A DNA stretch of 64,000 bases, from positions 18,405,501-18,469,500 of the forward strand of contig NC_081820.1 in assembly GCF_030704535.1 (NCBI RefSeq), read 5' to 3'. Under the pieces are notes generated by a model. It searched no databases. It saw nothing but the letters and a program-made list of their open reading frames with translations, and was not told where the DNA came from. The first letter of the stretch is position 1. Each line of letters begins with the position of its first letter. This stretch comes from Vitis vinifera. Its lineage: Eukaryota > Streptophyta > Magnoliopsida > Vitales > Vitaceae. The position numbers were made by a program, and so were the translations under genes. This document shows positions 1 to 12,275 of this stretch, piece after piece.

Positions 1-180
1 CCAAGGCACAACCGATTCACTATTGGGATTGAGGGCCCTCAGATTGTGAGTGGCACTTTCAGAACCAATGATGAGGACGCCTTTTTTAAAGCCTTCCAGA
101 CCTACTTGTCCTCCTTATCCACCCCAACATCTTTTGCTAAAATGCTTGATACGAAATCTATAACCAGCTTAGGCTCCTAG
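1..180 (+). other. Tail of an unidentified open reading frame
   Basis: An open frame runs from base 1 to a TAG at 178-180 (59 codons, no start in the window). It contains a phrase rich in Ser/Thr/Phe (FFKAFQTYLSSL). I do not recognise the protein. The DNA that follows is C-rich, unlike the AT-rich DNA after 600, so this may be the end of another gene or transposon reading frame. It may also be open by chance. Confidence 0.25.
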
Positions 181-1572
181 CAAAGAACCTTGCAAGAAAC
201 CTTAGGTTTCAATGACCTCTTCCTCCATCTGAACCACAAAAAAACCCCACTTCTCTGGCTACTGCCATGCTAAAGAAGACCTAAAAATGATCCTTTGAAT
301 GACACCTCCCATGCCTAACATCAAACCAAACTTGCTTCTAAGCCCCTCTTTTGTCGTTTGTGGTACAAGTAAGACAATAAAATGCATTCTCTCTCTTTCT
401 GATTGCTTTTGAAATATCATTTCCCATCAATCCACCCCAACCTTCACCCACCCAAAAAAGGGGAAAAATCTCCACCTCTAGACCCTCCAGATCAATTCCC
501 TAGCAAAGCCTTATTAAGGAAGAGCAAGCTTCGGATTCCAAGATTCCCTCACAAAGCACACAGTCAACCATAAATTCTTCCCACTTCCTCCACTATCATG
601 ATGAAAAAGGATTCCAAACCCATGCTTATAGATACACATGTAATATATATTTAAACTACTGGGGAGCATATTTAAACTACTTTTACATAATTTAAGTGCT
701 TCTATTTATCAAGAATTGTTTAAATAAAAAAGAGGTATATATATGATTCTTGGGGTTCTGATGTATATAGTGGATTAAGGAATACATTGATTAACATGGG
801 TGACAGAAGAATATGCTTATAGATACACATGCAATATATATTTGTAAGTCATATGAATGACTTGAAGCATGTAATATATATAAATACACATGTTCATACT
901 TGAAATATTGCATTTTTTTTATTATTAGTTTAATTTAATGGAGATGAATATTTAGTTGAAAAGTTACAATGTATTATTGAAAATATGACTTGATAGTTGA
1001 TTATGGATATGTGTCATTTCTAGTATAAAAAAAATGAATAATTTAAATCTGTAACATTTTATATTGATAATATATTATTCTTGTAACAGGTTCAAAGAGT
1101 AAACAAGTCATTATCAAAGAAGTTATTGAAACTGTAAGTGTATGTTTATTTATTGCATACTCTTATATAGTATCAATTGTAAGGAAGATAAAATTACCTC
1201 GTAAAGGTAATTAAATCTTTATATATTTTAAACTTTTTTTCTATATATTATGCTTTTGAAGCTTGTTTAATTAAACATATGTTATTTGACAAACTTTTCA
1301 CAAATGTTTTGTATACTTATGTGTTTTATTTTGTTCCAAAGTTTTATTGCATAATACTGATGTATATTATCTCACAAACTTTTGACAACTATTTTGTTTA
1401 CTAATGCACATTAAGTTTTGTTCTTGCCTATTTAAGTTTATACATTTAGTTATTTAAATATATCCAATATTATGTTGAAAAAAGATGTACTTACTTAAAA
1501 TTTTTTGTTCTTAATATTAACAAGTTTTGCAGTTCTCTTGTATAGGATATATATTCCATTATTTTAATTGAA
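181..1572. other. AT-rich flank upstream of the CACTA transposase
   Basis: No coding region is recognised. A short segment at 1091-1131 is bounded by an acceptor-like AG and a donor-like GTAAGTG. A second acceptor-like AG lies at about 1542-1544, shortly before the transposase ATG at 1573. These could be non-coding 5' exons of the transposase gene. No CACTACAAGG terminus was found here, so the 5' end of the CACTA element is decayed or lies left of the window. Confidence 0.3.
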
Positions 1573-4500
1573 ATGGAAAATCGAGATTGGATGTCAAAAG
1601 ATAGAGGTTAGTTGAGTATGATGAAGGAGTTGAAAAATTTATCAATTTCGCATTAGCACATTCAACCAACCATACCTCTATAAAATGCCCATGCTTACGT
1701 TGTGGAAATCTGTTATGTCAAACTCCTCAAGTCATTAGAGAGCATTTGTTCTTTAATGGAATAGATCTCAGTTATCGAGTATGGTATTGGCATGGAGAAA
1801 AGGGTCCCAGTGGAGGATTTTCAAATGTCTCACAACAACGTTATGACAAATGCAAGTATAATGATGTTGCTGATACAATAGATATGGTTAATGCTGCACA
1901 AGTTAATTGTATGAATGATCCCCAAGTGTTTGGAAGGTTACTTGAAGATGCAGAAAAACCTTTATATCCTGGATGCATGAAATACACAAAGTTGTCAGCA
2001 TTGGTAAAACTTTACAACTTAAAAGCACGTTATGGTTGGTCTGACAAAGGATTCTCAGAATTGCTTCAATTGCTTGGAGATATGTTGCCATTGAATAATG
2101 AGATGTCGCTGTCCATGTATGAAGCCAAAAAGACTTTCAATGCTCTTGGTATGGAATATCAAAAAATTCATGCATGTCCTAATGATTGTATTTTGTATAG
2201 AAACCAGTATAAGGATGCTATTGCATGCCCAACTTGTGGAAAGTCAAGGTGGAAGATAAACAGTGAAGGGGGGAAGATTAAGAAGGGGGTTCCTGCAAAG
2301 GTTTTGTGGTATTTCCCACCAATCCCTAGATTCAAAAGGATGTTCCAATCCTCATAAACTGCTAAACATCTTATGTGGCATGCCAAGGATAAAGAATGTG
2401 ATGGTAAACTACGCCACCCATCAGACTCCTCAGCGTGGAAACTAGTTGACCACATGTGGCCTGATTTTGCTTCTGAACTGTGAAACCTTAGACTAGCACT
2501 CTCAACAGATGGTATAAATCCTCATAAGTCTATGAGCAGTAGACATAGTTGTTGGCCTGTTATATTGGTCATATACAACCTTCCTCCTTGGTTGTGCATG
2601 AAAAGGAAGTTTATGATGTTATCATTATTGATCTCAGGACCACGACAACCTGGTAAAAATATAGATGTTTACTTGAGTCCATTGGTGGATGACCTTAAAA
2701 CTTTGTGGGAAAAAGGAGTTGAGACTTATGATGCACACTTGCGTGAGGTTTTTACTTTAAAGGCCATCCTTTTATGGACAATCAATGATTTTCCTGCATA
2801 TGGAAACTTAGCTGGTTGCATTGTGAAAGGATATTATGCATGTCCAATATGTGGACAAGGAACATATTCCAAAAGATTAAAGCATGGTAGGAAAAACTCA
2901 TATATGGGTCATCGACGATTTCTTCCACGTAACCATCCCTATCGGAGACAAAAGAAGGCATTCAATGGTGAACAAGATTTTAGGATTCCTCCTAAAATTT
3001 TGAGTGGGGAAGAAATACTTGAAAATTTTGATCTCATTCCTATTTCTTGGGGAAAAATGAAGATAAAATCTCTTGAATCTGATGTGAACACAAATTGTTG
3101 GAAAAAAAGTCCATACTTTTTGAGTTAGAATATTGGAAATATCTTCATGTCCGTTACAACTTGGATGTTATGCACATCGAAAAGAAGTTCTGTGAGAGTA
3201 TTATTAGTACTTTGTTTAACATCCCAGGGAAAACAAATGATGGACTTAATGCTCGACTTGACCTAGTTGAAATGGGTTTAAGGTCTGAACTTTTCCCAAG
3301 AGTTGACTTGAAAAAGACCTACCTTCCCCCTGCATGTTTTTCACTATCTAGAAATGAGAAAAAATTAGTTTGCCAAACGTTGTCTAATTTGAAGGTCCCT
3401 GAGGGGTATTGCTCAAATTTTAGAAATCTTGTCTCCTTAGAGGAATTGAAGTTGTTTGGTCTAAAATCTCATGACTACCATGCACTTATGCAACAACTGT
3501 TGCCAGTTGCATTACATTCTGTTTTGCCAAAGCATGTGAGATATACTATATCAAGATTGGGTATCTTCTTCAATAAATTATGTACAAAAGTGGTTGATGT
3601 GCCAAAATTGAATGAAGTACATAATGAGTTAGTGGTCACGTTGTGCTTACTTGAAAAGTATTTTCCACCTTCATTTTTTGATATTATGCTTCATCTAACA
3701 GTGCATTTGATAAGGGAGGTGCGACTATGTGGTCCAGTTTACTTTAGGTGGATGTACCCATTTGAGAGGTATATGAAAGTTCTTGAAGGATATGTTCGCA
3801 ATCATAATCGGCCTGAAGGATGCATTGCTGAGTGCTATTTAGCAGAGGAAGCTGTCGAATTTTGTACTGAATATTTATCAGGGACTCATGCAATTGGAAT
3901 TCCAAAAAGTAACAATTATGACAACAAATTTGGTAGACCTATAACTAGTGGTTGTTCTACAAACATTGATCATAAATCGTGGTTACAAGAACATCATTAT
4001 GTGTTAGAGAATACAACTATTGTCCAACCATACATTGAGTAAGAAAAATATACCTTTATTTTTTTATAATTTCATAACATAATGATGAAATCCTAAGTTT
4101 GCATTCCTTGTCTATAACGTTATAGGGAACATATGAATTGGTTGAAGTCTCAATACCCTCGACAATCTAAGAGACAAATTTGGTTGCAAGAAGAACATAT
4201 GCGTTGTTTTACGTATTGGCTTAAAGGAAAGGTAATCTCTTAGTTTTCAGAAATTATTTTAATATGTTGAAAACATCACAAGTTTCCAATTATGTTTTGA
4301 TTACACACAGGTTGAAGAGGCTATCCATAACGGGCAAGATATTTCCAACACGCTTAGGTGGTTAGCACATGGCCCTACTCACCAGGTGGTTAAATATCCT
4401 GGATACATCATTAATGGGTGTCGTTACCATACTAAGGAACGTGATATGACATGCGTCACCCAAAATAGTGGTGTTAGCATTTTAGCAGGGACTATGCAAA

Positions 4501-4958
4501 TTGCCAGTTCTAAGGATAAGAACCCAGTTTTTGGTGAACTTTGTTTTTATGGGGTCATTAATGAGATATGGGATCTTGATTACAACATGTTCAGAATTCC
4601 AATTTTCAAGTGTGATTGGGTTGACAACAAGAATGGTATAAAAGTGGATGAACTCGGGTTCACATTAGTTGACTTCTCCAAAATTGGTCACAAATCGGAT
4701 CCATTTATTTTAGCATCACAAGCCAAGCAAGTCTTCTATGTTGAAGACCAACTTGATCCCAAATGGTCAATAGTTCTCTCAATTCCTCCAAAAGATTTCA
4801 ACAACATGGAAGGACAGGATGACTTCACCGATAATTGCATGGAACATCACCCCTTTATAAGTTCAATGCCAGAAGTTGAATCATTTGATGTTATGGATGA
4901 ATCAGATGCAATATACATGAGAGAAGACTGTGAGGGCATATGGATTGAAAATAATTAA
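1573..4958 (+). pseudogene. CACTA transposase TNP2, broken by stops and frameshifts
   Basis: The reading runs ATG 1573; then, after a frameshift near 1604-1608, to a stop at 2355-2357; then in the same frame past a second stop at 2481-2483 to 3128; then a frameshift in an A-run near 3107 into 3095-4038. Introns 4039-4125 and 4232-4310 have good GT/AG ends and lead to the last exon 4311-4958. Domains in order: the Cys-rich transposase-associated domain (CPCLRCGN near 1690), the Transposase_21 core (STDGINPH at about 2505; LDVMHIEKK at about 3165), a DUF4218-like block (about 3300-4038) and a DUF4216-like block (about 4390-4700). The family normally cuts and pastes the element. With at least four lesions this copy cannot make transposase. 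Sequence over long stretches is otherwise well kept, so inactivation looks moderate in age. Confidence 0.93.
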
Positions 4959-5517
4959 ATAATATATTGTACCCTTGACATGAGATATAATAAGGCATTT
5001 CACTTATTAGTTTTCATGAGTTGCACATTAGCTTAGCTTCTATATATTGCTCATGATATATATATATATATATATATTGATCATCCTAAATTTCTTTCAT
5101 GCATCATAAACATATGTTATTCAAAGGTACCACTTCAATCTTCATTTAACTATCTTTTTTGTTGTCCATGGAACTAGATTTATATTATTTTTTATTATCA
5201 TGTTTTGATTTTATGCTCACATAACTTGAAACTCTCATTCCTAAATTTCTTTTTCATTAAAACTATAGATAATAATTGAAACTATATATGCCCTAATTTA
5301 TTTTATTATTATCCTCACAAATAAATTCTTCATTATTGATAAGAAATCAAAAAACAAGACAAACTTTGAAATAAAATTTCAAAAACTATATTTGTGAATG
5401 ACCAATTTAATTATAGGAAATATATGCAAGGATATACAAATCTTGCTTTTAAGTCATTTTACAGGTTTGTTGGTGAAGTACTAGTTTGCACATTTACTTG
5501 ATATCTTCCACACAAAT

Positions 5518-8500
5518 ATGGATCCAGAAGAAGAGGAAATGTCAAAAGTAAAGCATAGAGGTAGTACATTGAAACCAGAGATTGCAAAAAATCGAAGTAA
5601 AGGGATAAAGCTCAAGATTGAATACAATAGCCTTGGTAGTCACATTGGGGAAAATTCAGTTGAACTAAGTAGTTATCTTGGTACAATAACTAGAACCCAT
5701 GTGCCAATAATTGTTGAGAGTTGGAGGAAAGTCCCTAAAGAGACTAAGGAGAAGTTATGGGATTTGATCACGGTAAGTCTATCTATGGCTTTCATATATA
5801 ATTATTGTATACATTCATTAACATGAGCTATCATGGGTTGCTATTTTGTAGACAAGCTTTAATGTGAATCAAAATTCCAAGAGGAATTGTTTCCTACTAA
5901 TGGGCATTAGGTTTCGAACCTTTAAGTACAAGTTGACAAAGAAATATATATTACCTTTCAAGAATGACCCAGAAAAGCTGAAAAAGCCACCTCCTATCTA
6001 CCCATTCATACAAGAGGATCATTGGAGACAGTTTGTTAAAGATAGACTTTCTGAACACTTTAATGTTAAGCATTATTTTTAATACATCTTCAATTTTTAC
6101 ATTTACATAGTTTCATCATGTACTAATTTTGTGTCTATATTTTTTAGGAATATCGCAAGGTTCAGAAAGTGAGAAGAGATAAACACATTTACAATCATTA
6201 TCTTGGAAGAAAAGGATATGCACGTTTTGAGCAGGATATAGTAAGTAAAAATTTTTGTAAAAAAATGGAGTATATATTTTGTTTATAGGAAAATTATTCC
6301 AATTTTTAAATGTCATTTATTAACTTGATCATATTGAACTAATGAGTTTTATTATTAAAATTTTTATAGCTACAAGCAGAAGGGAGTATTGGTATGGTTG
6401 ATAGAAGTGTTTTATGGAAGAAAGCACGTGAGAAGAAAGGAAAGTTTAATAAGATTACAGAGCCAGTGATTAACATGATAGTAAGTTAGCACATTTATGC
6501 CTTTTAGAACAAAACATATTTATGTTATAGACCAATTTGTCTATTATCCTTTGTATTAAAACAATTCATTTTCTAGCTACCTTGAATTGGTTGTCTTTGA
6601 TTGATATGTAAATCATCTTCATCAAATTATTACTAATATATGTTTTGTTGTAGGATGAATTACTAGAAAATGCTAAGGAGACTGGACTACCTCCACCTGG
6701 TCCAAATGACATATTAGGTCAGGCATTGGGTAAGCCTGATCATCCAGGACGTGTGGTAGGTCAAGACCGTTTGGTTAGGCCTAACTCATACTTCCATCAA
6801 CCATCTGATGACATGAAAAAAATCAAAGAAGAAATATGGGAAATGGTACGAAAGGAGATGGAAGATGCTGCAACAAGACAAGTTATGTCTCCCCCCACAC
6901 CCCATTTTGATATGGGTAGTAATAACACGAGACAACAACTTGTTTTACAACCAGTTGTAGCAGAAAAACCAATGTTTAAAATGATAGAAGAGCCCCAACC
7001 ACCAGAACCACCACTGAAACACAAGGTATGCATTTACTTACTAATAATACAAGATTAATATAAGTGATATAAAGCCTATGTAAATGATATTATTTGTTGT
7101 ATTGAAGGTAATTAAATGCAAATTAGTAGTGGAAAGAAAAGGAAATGTTGTTGCAACTGGTACACTAATAGAAGAAAAAGGATCGAATAGGTTGGTTATA
7201 ATAAATGTTGCACACAAGCCAGATGCTAGACTCCCATTTCCAAATCCATATGAGATTATCAATGTTGGGGATGCTATTGGCTTTGAGCTTGACTGGCCAA
7301 CAAGCCTTGTCATACTTGAAAATGAACATCCCCAGGTATGTCATTTTATGCCTATAGTAAATTTGATTGTAACTTGGTATTTTATTGTTTAGGAGTATAT
7401 ATATCTAACATTCCTTCCTTTTTCATAGGTGTTGGATAAAGGAAAGAAGAAGATAGTGAAGACACCAACTATTCAAAAATCTAAGCCTCAAAATCATTCG
7501 GTCATTAAAAATTTTCAGAAATTTGTGGATGGTTGCCTTGGTAATGACAAGACATACCCAATACAGCTCCCCATTTCACTATTTGGTGTCGAATTTCAAA
7601 CATATATATCTAGAGAGGATTGTGAATACATTATTTCATCTTTGGAGGTGTCATCAAACTGCATCTCCTTCTATTTATGGTGTGCACCGTTTATTTTCAT
7701 TTGTTTTTATTTTTTTTAATGAGTTGCCCATGTTGAACGAGATTGGATATGACTAATGATAATTTTCTTTTGGTGTTTTGATACAATAATAGGCACATGC
7801 ATGATCAACTACATATTGCCAAAAAGGAATCACAATTTATATTTGTTAATCCTTTTACAATATCACGAGCAGGCCTTAGTACTCCTCAAACAGAGAAAAG
7901 AGCACAATTGTTGTCAAAATGCTTAATGGAGTGCCAAGATGCTAAATATGTTTTCATACCCTACAACCCCGAGTAAGTGACAAATATTATACTTTAATTT
8001 GAGGTTTTATGATTGATTTATATTTCTAATTATATGCTACTTTTGTTTTTAATGTTTTAGCTTTCATTGGGTCTTGGTAGTGATTGAGCCAAGGAAAATG
8101 ATAGTCCACTATCTTGACCCTATGCATCACAAACCATGTGAGGACTTAAAGGATATCGTAAACATGTAAGTTCTTCCTATTATTTTTCATAGTATTATTA
8201 TTATTTTTTTAAAATACATTCATCTCAAACACATTTTTTTTATTATTTATATATATGTTAAAACATATAACATTTACCTATTTTAAAAATGTACCCATTG
8301 AACTTATTTACATAGGGCTCTTCGAATATCTGCAAAGAAAACATCTAAGAGGGAGCCATCTTGGCAACTAGTGCAGGTGACATCCAAAAAATTTTCTTTA
8401 CACATTAGCTTATGCATTTGCACCATTTATATATATGAGTACTAATGTTATTTTATCATTGATCGATTAGTGTCCAAGACAAGAAGGAGGGTTCGAATGT

Positions 8501-8751
8501 GGCTACTTTGTTATGAGATTCATAAAAGAGATAATTTTTTATCCTACAATTATTGCTTCAAAGGTATTACAAATTTAATGAATTGTACATAGTTTTAGGC
8601 TTCCAAATGTTATGCATTTTAATGTTATTTTCTTATTTGATTTCAGTTTGGTGATAAAAAAACATATTCTCAAGTAGAATTCGATGAAATTAGAGGAGAA
8701 TGGGCTACTTTTGTGCTACAACTAATCATGAATCATGTTGATGCATCATGA
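5518..8751 (+). CDS. CACTA TNPA-position protein with Ulp1-like C48 cysteine protease domain
   Basis: Twelve exons join without a stop: 5518-5772, 5852-6064, 6148-6240, 6370-6480, 6654-7025, 7108-7335, 7429-7679, 7793-7972, 8061-8165, 8316-8376, 8471-8563, 8647-8751. All introns are GT/AG and phases agree; the product is 688 residues. Residues 1 to about 300 are the basic plant 'Ptta/En/Spm' transposase-accessory region (FRTFKYKLTKKY, then FVKDRLSEHF). The C-terminal third is a C48 (Ulp1/SENP) fold: His570 (FHW), Asp587 (YLDP), Gln627 and Cys633 (ECGY) give the full triad plus oxyanion Gln. In related elements such proteins bind subterminal repeats, and the protease domain may remove SUMO. 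The start is the first ATG of a clean exon. Its open frame contrasts with the dead TNP2 upstream. No function is proven here. Confidence 0.85.
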
Positions 8752-9423
8752 TCACCATGCATGGTGAGTCCTTTAGCTACTACATGAATTTTTCCATAGG
8801 TACTCTTTGAATAATGTTTCTATTTGAAAAAAAAAAATAGTTCTTAGATTTGTTCATTTATGATAACATCGATCCATGTTTATTTTCTTCAATACAAATC
8901 TATAAAACTCATTAAACTATGTAATGTAGGTATACACTTTTGGGATGGTGGAATGGAGAATAAAAAGAAAGAAGGCAACAAGATTTTGGGTTTTTAAATG
9001 CAACTCTTATGTCATACGTTGTAGGACATAAATGTTACTTTAATTAGTACTGAGAAATTTAGATTTTTAGATGGGACTTTTATGTCATTTTATAGTTAGC
9101 CGGTTTTATGCTTATGAAATGGAGGTATACATGAATCTTGGGATCTTTAACATTTATAAATCATGTTTTGGTATGTATTCACTCTTCTTTTTTTAGTTTT
9201 GATGGGTTTGATATGTTGGATGTACTATCTTTTTGTGAACATTTGATATACAAATATTATTAGATGATCAATGTATTATGAGTTATTCCAGAAGCATTAC
9301 AGAAAAATGAGTTAAATATAATATGATTGTTATATTTATGGACAAAATATAAACAGGTTAATCTTACTTATTAATTCATAAGTATTACAAAAATCTATAA
9401 CTAAAAGCAATCATATCTTCCAC

Positions 9424-9706
9424 AATAATTTACAATGATGTGACACCATTACTCAAAGGTGATGCATTTAATATGACATCATAACTCAAAAATGATGCAT
9501 TTAATGCGACACCCTATCATCACTAGAAATATATGGTGTCACTTCCGAATGAGTCACCATTTATCTACTTTGGTGTCACTTCCAAATACGTCACCAATTG
9601 ATACCCTCTATGGTGTCAGTGGAGAAGGTGACGTTATGTTGTAGTGACACCCTATGTTTATGGTGACTCGTTATAAATGACACCATATATCTTTTTCCTT
9701 GTAGTG
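9424..9706. repeat. CACTA 3' subterminal repeats and terminal inverted repeat
   Basis: About a dozen copies of a short motif, GTGTCA(C) or its complement TGACACC, in both orientations are packed between 9430 and 9690. The element then ends CCTTGTAGTG at 9697-9706. Clustered inverted subterminal motifs next to CACTACAAGG termini are the known binding region for the TNPA-type protein. Confidence 0.85.
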
Positions 9707-10140
9707 GTAATATAAAAAAAAATCAAAGTCAAACAAATATAAACATGTAATAAAAATGAAAAAAATCAAATATAAATTTCAAAATTATCCAAATTTTATT
9801 TTATTATAAAAAACTAGATTATTTAAAATACATTTTCCTCAATTTATTTTTTTTTTCAAAAATTTAGATTGTTATAGAAAACCTAATAAAAGGGGATTTC
9901 TAGTCTCTAAAATTGAAACTGAACTTGAAATCTTTGCGAGCATTATTTTAAACACAACAAAACCATGTTTCTTACAACTACAAAATATCTGTGTTTAAAA
10001 TTTTAAATACCACATCAAAAAAAAAAATATAGAAAATATAAATAACATGGGCCTATTTGAACTTTGTTGGGTTTATTCAAACACACGTAGCTTTAAAGGA
10101 GAGGGCTTCAATCATGCTTTGTCTGTGTGTGTGTGTGGAT

Positions 10141-10470
10141 GGAAGCGTCTTTGTTTCTCATACCCATAAAATAAAAAAAAATAAAAATAAAAATTCCAAT
10201 AAGAAATCAGTGTGAGTGTCACTATGGATACGTGAGGAAGGTTCTTCACTTATGTTCGAGTTTCAACAAAAAAAAAAATTGAAATCCAACAAAAACATTG
10301 AAGCTCCCTCATACTATAAAAGAATAATAATAAAGCAAGTTTAAGGAAGGAAGCATCTTTGTTTCTCATACTCAAATAATAATAATAATAAAAATCCAAT
10401 AAGAAATTAGTGTGGGTATTACCATGGGTGTGTGAGGAAGGTTCTTAGCTTACCTTTAGTTTCAAATAAG
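10141..10470. repeat. Direct duplication of about 120 bp
   Basis: 10141-10270 and 10349-10470 share 'ggaagc[g/a]tctttgtttctcata', 'ccaataagaaat[c/t]agtgtg' and 'gtgaggaaggttctt' in the same order and orientation. The copies differ by several substitutions and by simple-repeat length (ATA runs), so the duplication is not recent. Confidence 0.7.
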
Positions 10471-10579
10471 ATAATAATAATTAATCCAATATTTCAATAA
10501 AAAAATAGCATAAGATTGAAAGAGTATGGAATTGTTTTAATGCAAGCTTGCTTTGAGGAAGAACTTCAATCACGATTTA

Positions 10580-11085
10580 ATAAGGGTACAACTTAGACAC
10601 GTTGGTTTGACCCAAGCCAAACTCAATTTAACATTTAGGCAAACTTGAAAAATCATTTTTAATACTTGGGTTGGGCTTGAGTTAGGTTTTTTCAACTTGA
10701 ACTCATTTTGGGTTGGTCTCAAGTCGGGGTTTGGATAACTTAAGTCTAACCCAAATTTGATTCAATGTTTTTACAATATTTATAATATATATTATCCTAT
10801 ATAATAATATTTATTTGCTTTTATATTTTAATACTTGTTATTATATTAAATTTTTATCTTATTTACTATCTAAATTTTATTATAAATTTATAGATTTTCT
10901 TTTAAAAAATTAAGAATATTATAGATGGATTTTGAATTATGTAATCTCATCAACTTAAGTCTAACCTGAACCCAACTTAAGTTTAGAGAAATGAGGTTGT
11001 GTTGGGTTGGACTTCGGTTTATCATTTCTTAATTCAGATTAGGGTTGGGTTAACCATCAACCTACTCAAGTTGCAGTCCTATGTT
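10580..11085. mobile_element. Possible degenerate MITE rich in 'gggttggg' motifs
   Basis: The left part has 'gggtacaactta' and the right part ends 'agttgcagtccta', roughly an inverted pair. In between are many copies of 'gttgggtt/aacccaa' type motifs. Such sequences are typical of non-autonomous hAT-like elements, but no clear target duplication was seen. Confidence 0.3.
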
Positions 11086-11454
11086 TTGTCATCTTTCCAT
11101 CTCACCAATATATTATTATTATAATGATTATTTATTTATTTACTTTATGTAATTGAAGATCATTTTTGGTATTTTTGACAAATATTTTCTTCCATGGTCT
11201 TTGGGGGATTTTTTTTCCACTTTTTCCCTTACCATTTAGGATACTTATTATATTAAGTGATCCTTTACGGTTCTTTAACACCTCCAACCTATCCTATTTG
11301 ATAAGTTTCCCTAGTCAAAATTGGTAACAAGAGAGAGTACAATGGTGATGTTGCATAAAATTACACTTTATGCTAGCTCATTCTTCATTGGCTAATTAAA
11401 AATGCAAACAAGAGATCTTGGGAAAGTTTATTTTTTTTTTAGTGTAAACGAGAT

Positions 11455-12081
11455 GGGGCTTATAGATCATAGGTTTAGAGCAAGGGGCTATGAATCATTT
11501 TGTCAAAAATGGAGATGGCAATGGCTATATTTTTTTGGTATTTGTCTTGTCTCTAATAGGCGGGGTTTGAGAGAAGCTTAAAGTAATTAGGAATGGTTTT
11601 GGGAAATTTTTTTAAAACTCAAAAGGATGAATTCAAATATGTCCTTGTCTTAACCCAGTTATATAATTTATTGTAAATTATTTACAAATACTGACATAAC
11701 TTTAAAAACTATGAAGCAATAACAACTAAAAACTTTTGTGATTATCCATTTTAAACATGTTTTTCGCACAAAAATAATCATAATTTAAAGTTGGATTTTT
11801 GTTATAAAAAAAAAATCTTCTATTTACTAATTGAATGATTCCTTTCTTATTACTTTTACATGCCAATAAAAAGTCTTATAGTGATAAACATACTGTAACA
11901 TCTTAATTGAAATAAGTAGGGAAAGGAAAGTTCATTGATTTAGGTTACTTTATATGGGGCTTATAGATCATAGATTTAGAGCATGGGGCTATGAATAGCT
12001 CTGTCAGAAATAGGGATGGTAATAGCTTGTTTGGGATATCCGTTCATCCTAGCCAGTAGGGTGAGGTTTCAGAGAAGCTTA
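11455..12081. repeat. Direct repeat pair of about 125 bp
   Basis: 11455-11581 and 11957-12081 share 'ggggcttatagatcatag', 'tttagagca[a/t]ggggctatgaat', 'tgtca[a/g]aaat[g/a]g' and a shared end 'gagaagctta' in order. They lie just downstream of the P450 stop codon. The spacer of about 375 bp is AT-rich. Confidence 0.75.
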
Positions 12082-12146
12082 TACGAGCTAGAGACAGGTT
12101 TGGAAAAATTTGTTAAAACCCGGATTGGATTCTGCTTTGGATATTG

Positions 12147-12174
12147 CTCTCTCTCTCTCTCTCTCTCTCTCTCT
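12147..12174. repeat. (CT)14 microsatellite
   Basis: Fourteen uninterrupted CT dinucleotides lie about 100 bp beyond the P450 stop codon, in its likely 3' flank. Confidence 0.97.
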
Positions 12175-12275
12175 AGTTATGAGAGTAGAAACAAACTTTT
12201 ATTAGAGAAATTCCGAAGTGCATTACATATGCCCTAACATTGTTAAAATATTCTTTCACTTGGATCATAATGGCC

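Larger units (their letters stand above)
1573..9706 (+). mobile_element. CACTA (En/Spm-type) DNA transposon, 3' part, two genes
   Basis: A TNP2-type transposase pseudogene (1573-4958) is followed on the same strand by a TNPA-position gene with a C48 protease domain (5518-8751), then by subterminal repeats. The right terminus reads CCTTGTAGTG and ends at 9706; its complement is the diagnostic CACTACAAGG. This gene order and terminus are standard for plant CACTA elements. The left terminus is not in the window, so the start given is only the transposase ATG. The flank just after the terminus is GTA, a possible half of the 3-bp target duplication. Confidence 0.9.
9707..12146. other. Intergenic AT-rich DNA between CACTA element and P450
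   Basis: No coding region recognised. The stretch holds the two duplications and the possible MITE listed separately. A segment around 11320-11880 resembles 29380-29930 and the P450 upstream flank at 15.58-16.15 kb, including a shared 'gatgttgcataaaattacac' block. It is therefore part of the repeated unit of a P450 tandem array. Confidence 0.6.

Noticed and set aside
1-1572. Left terminus of the first CACTA element
   Set aside because: Words such as CACTATTGGG occur, but none match CACTACAAGG with subterminal repeats, so no left end was called.
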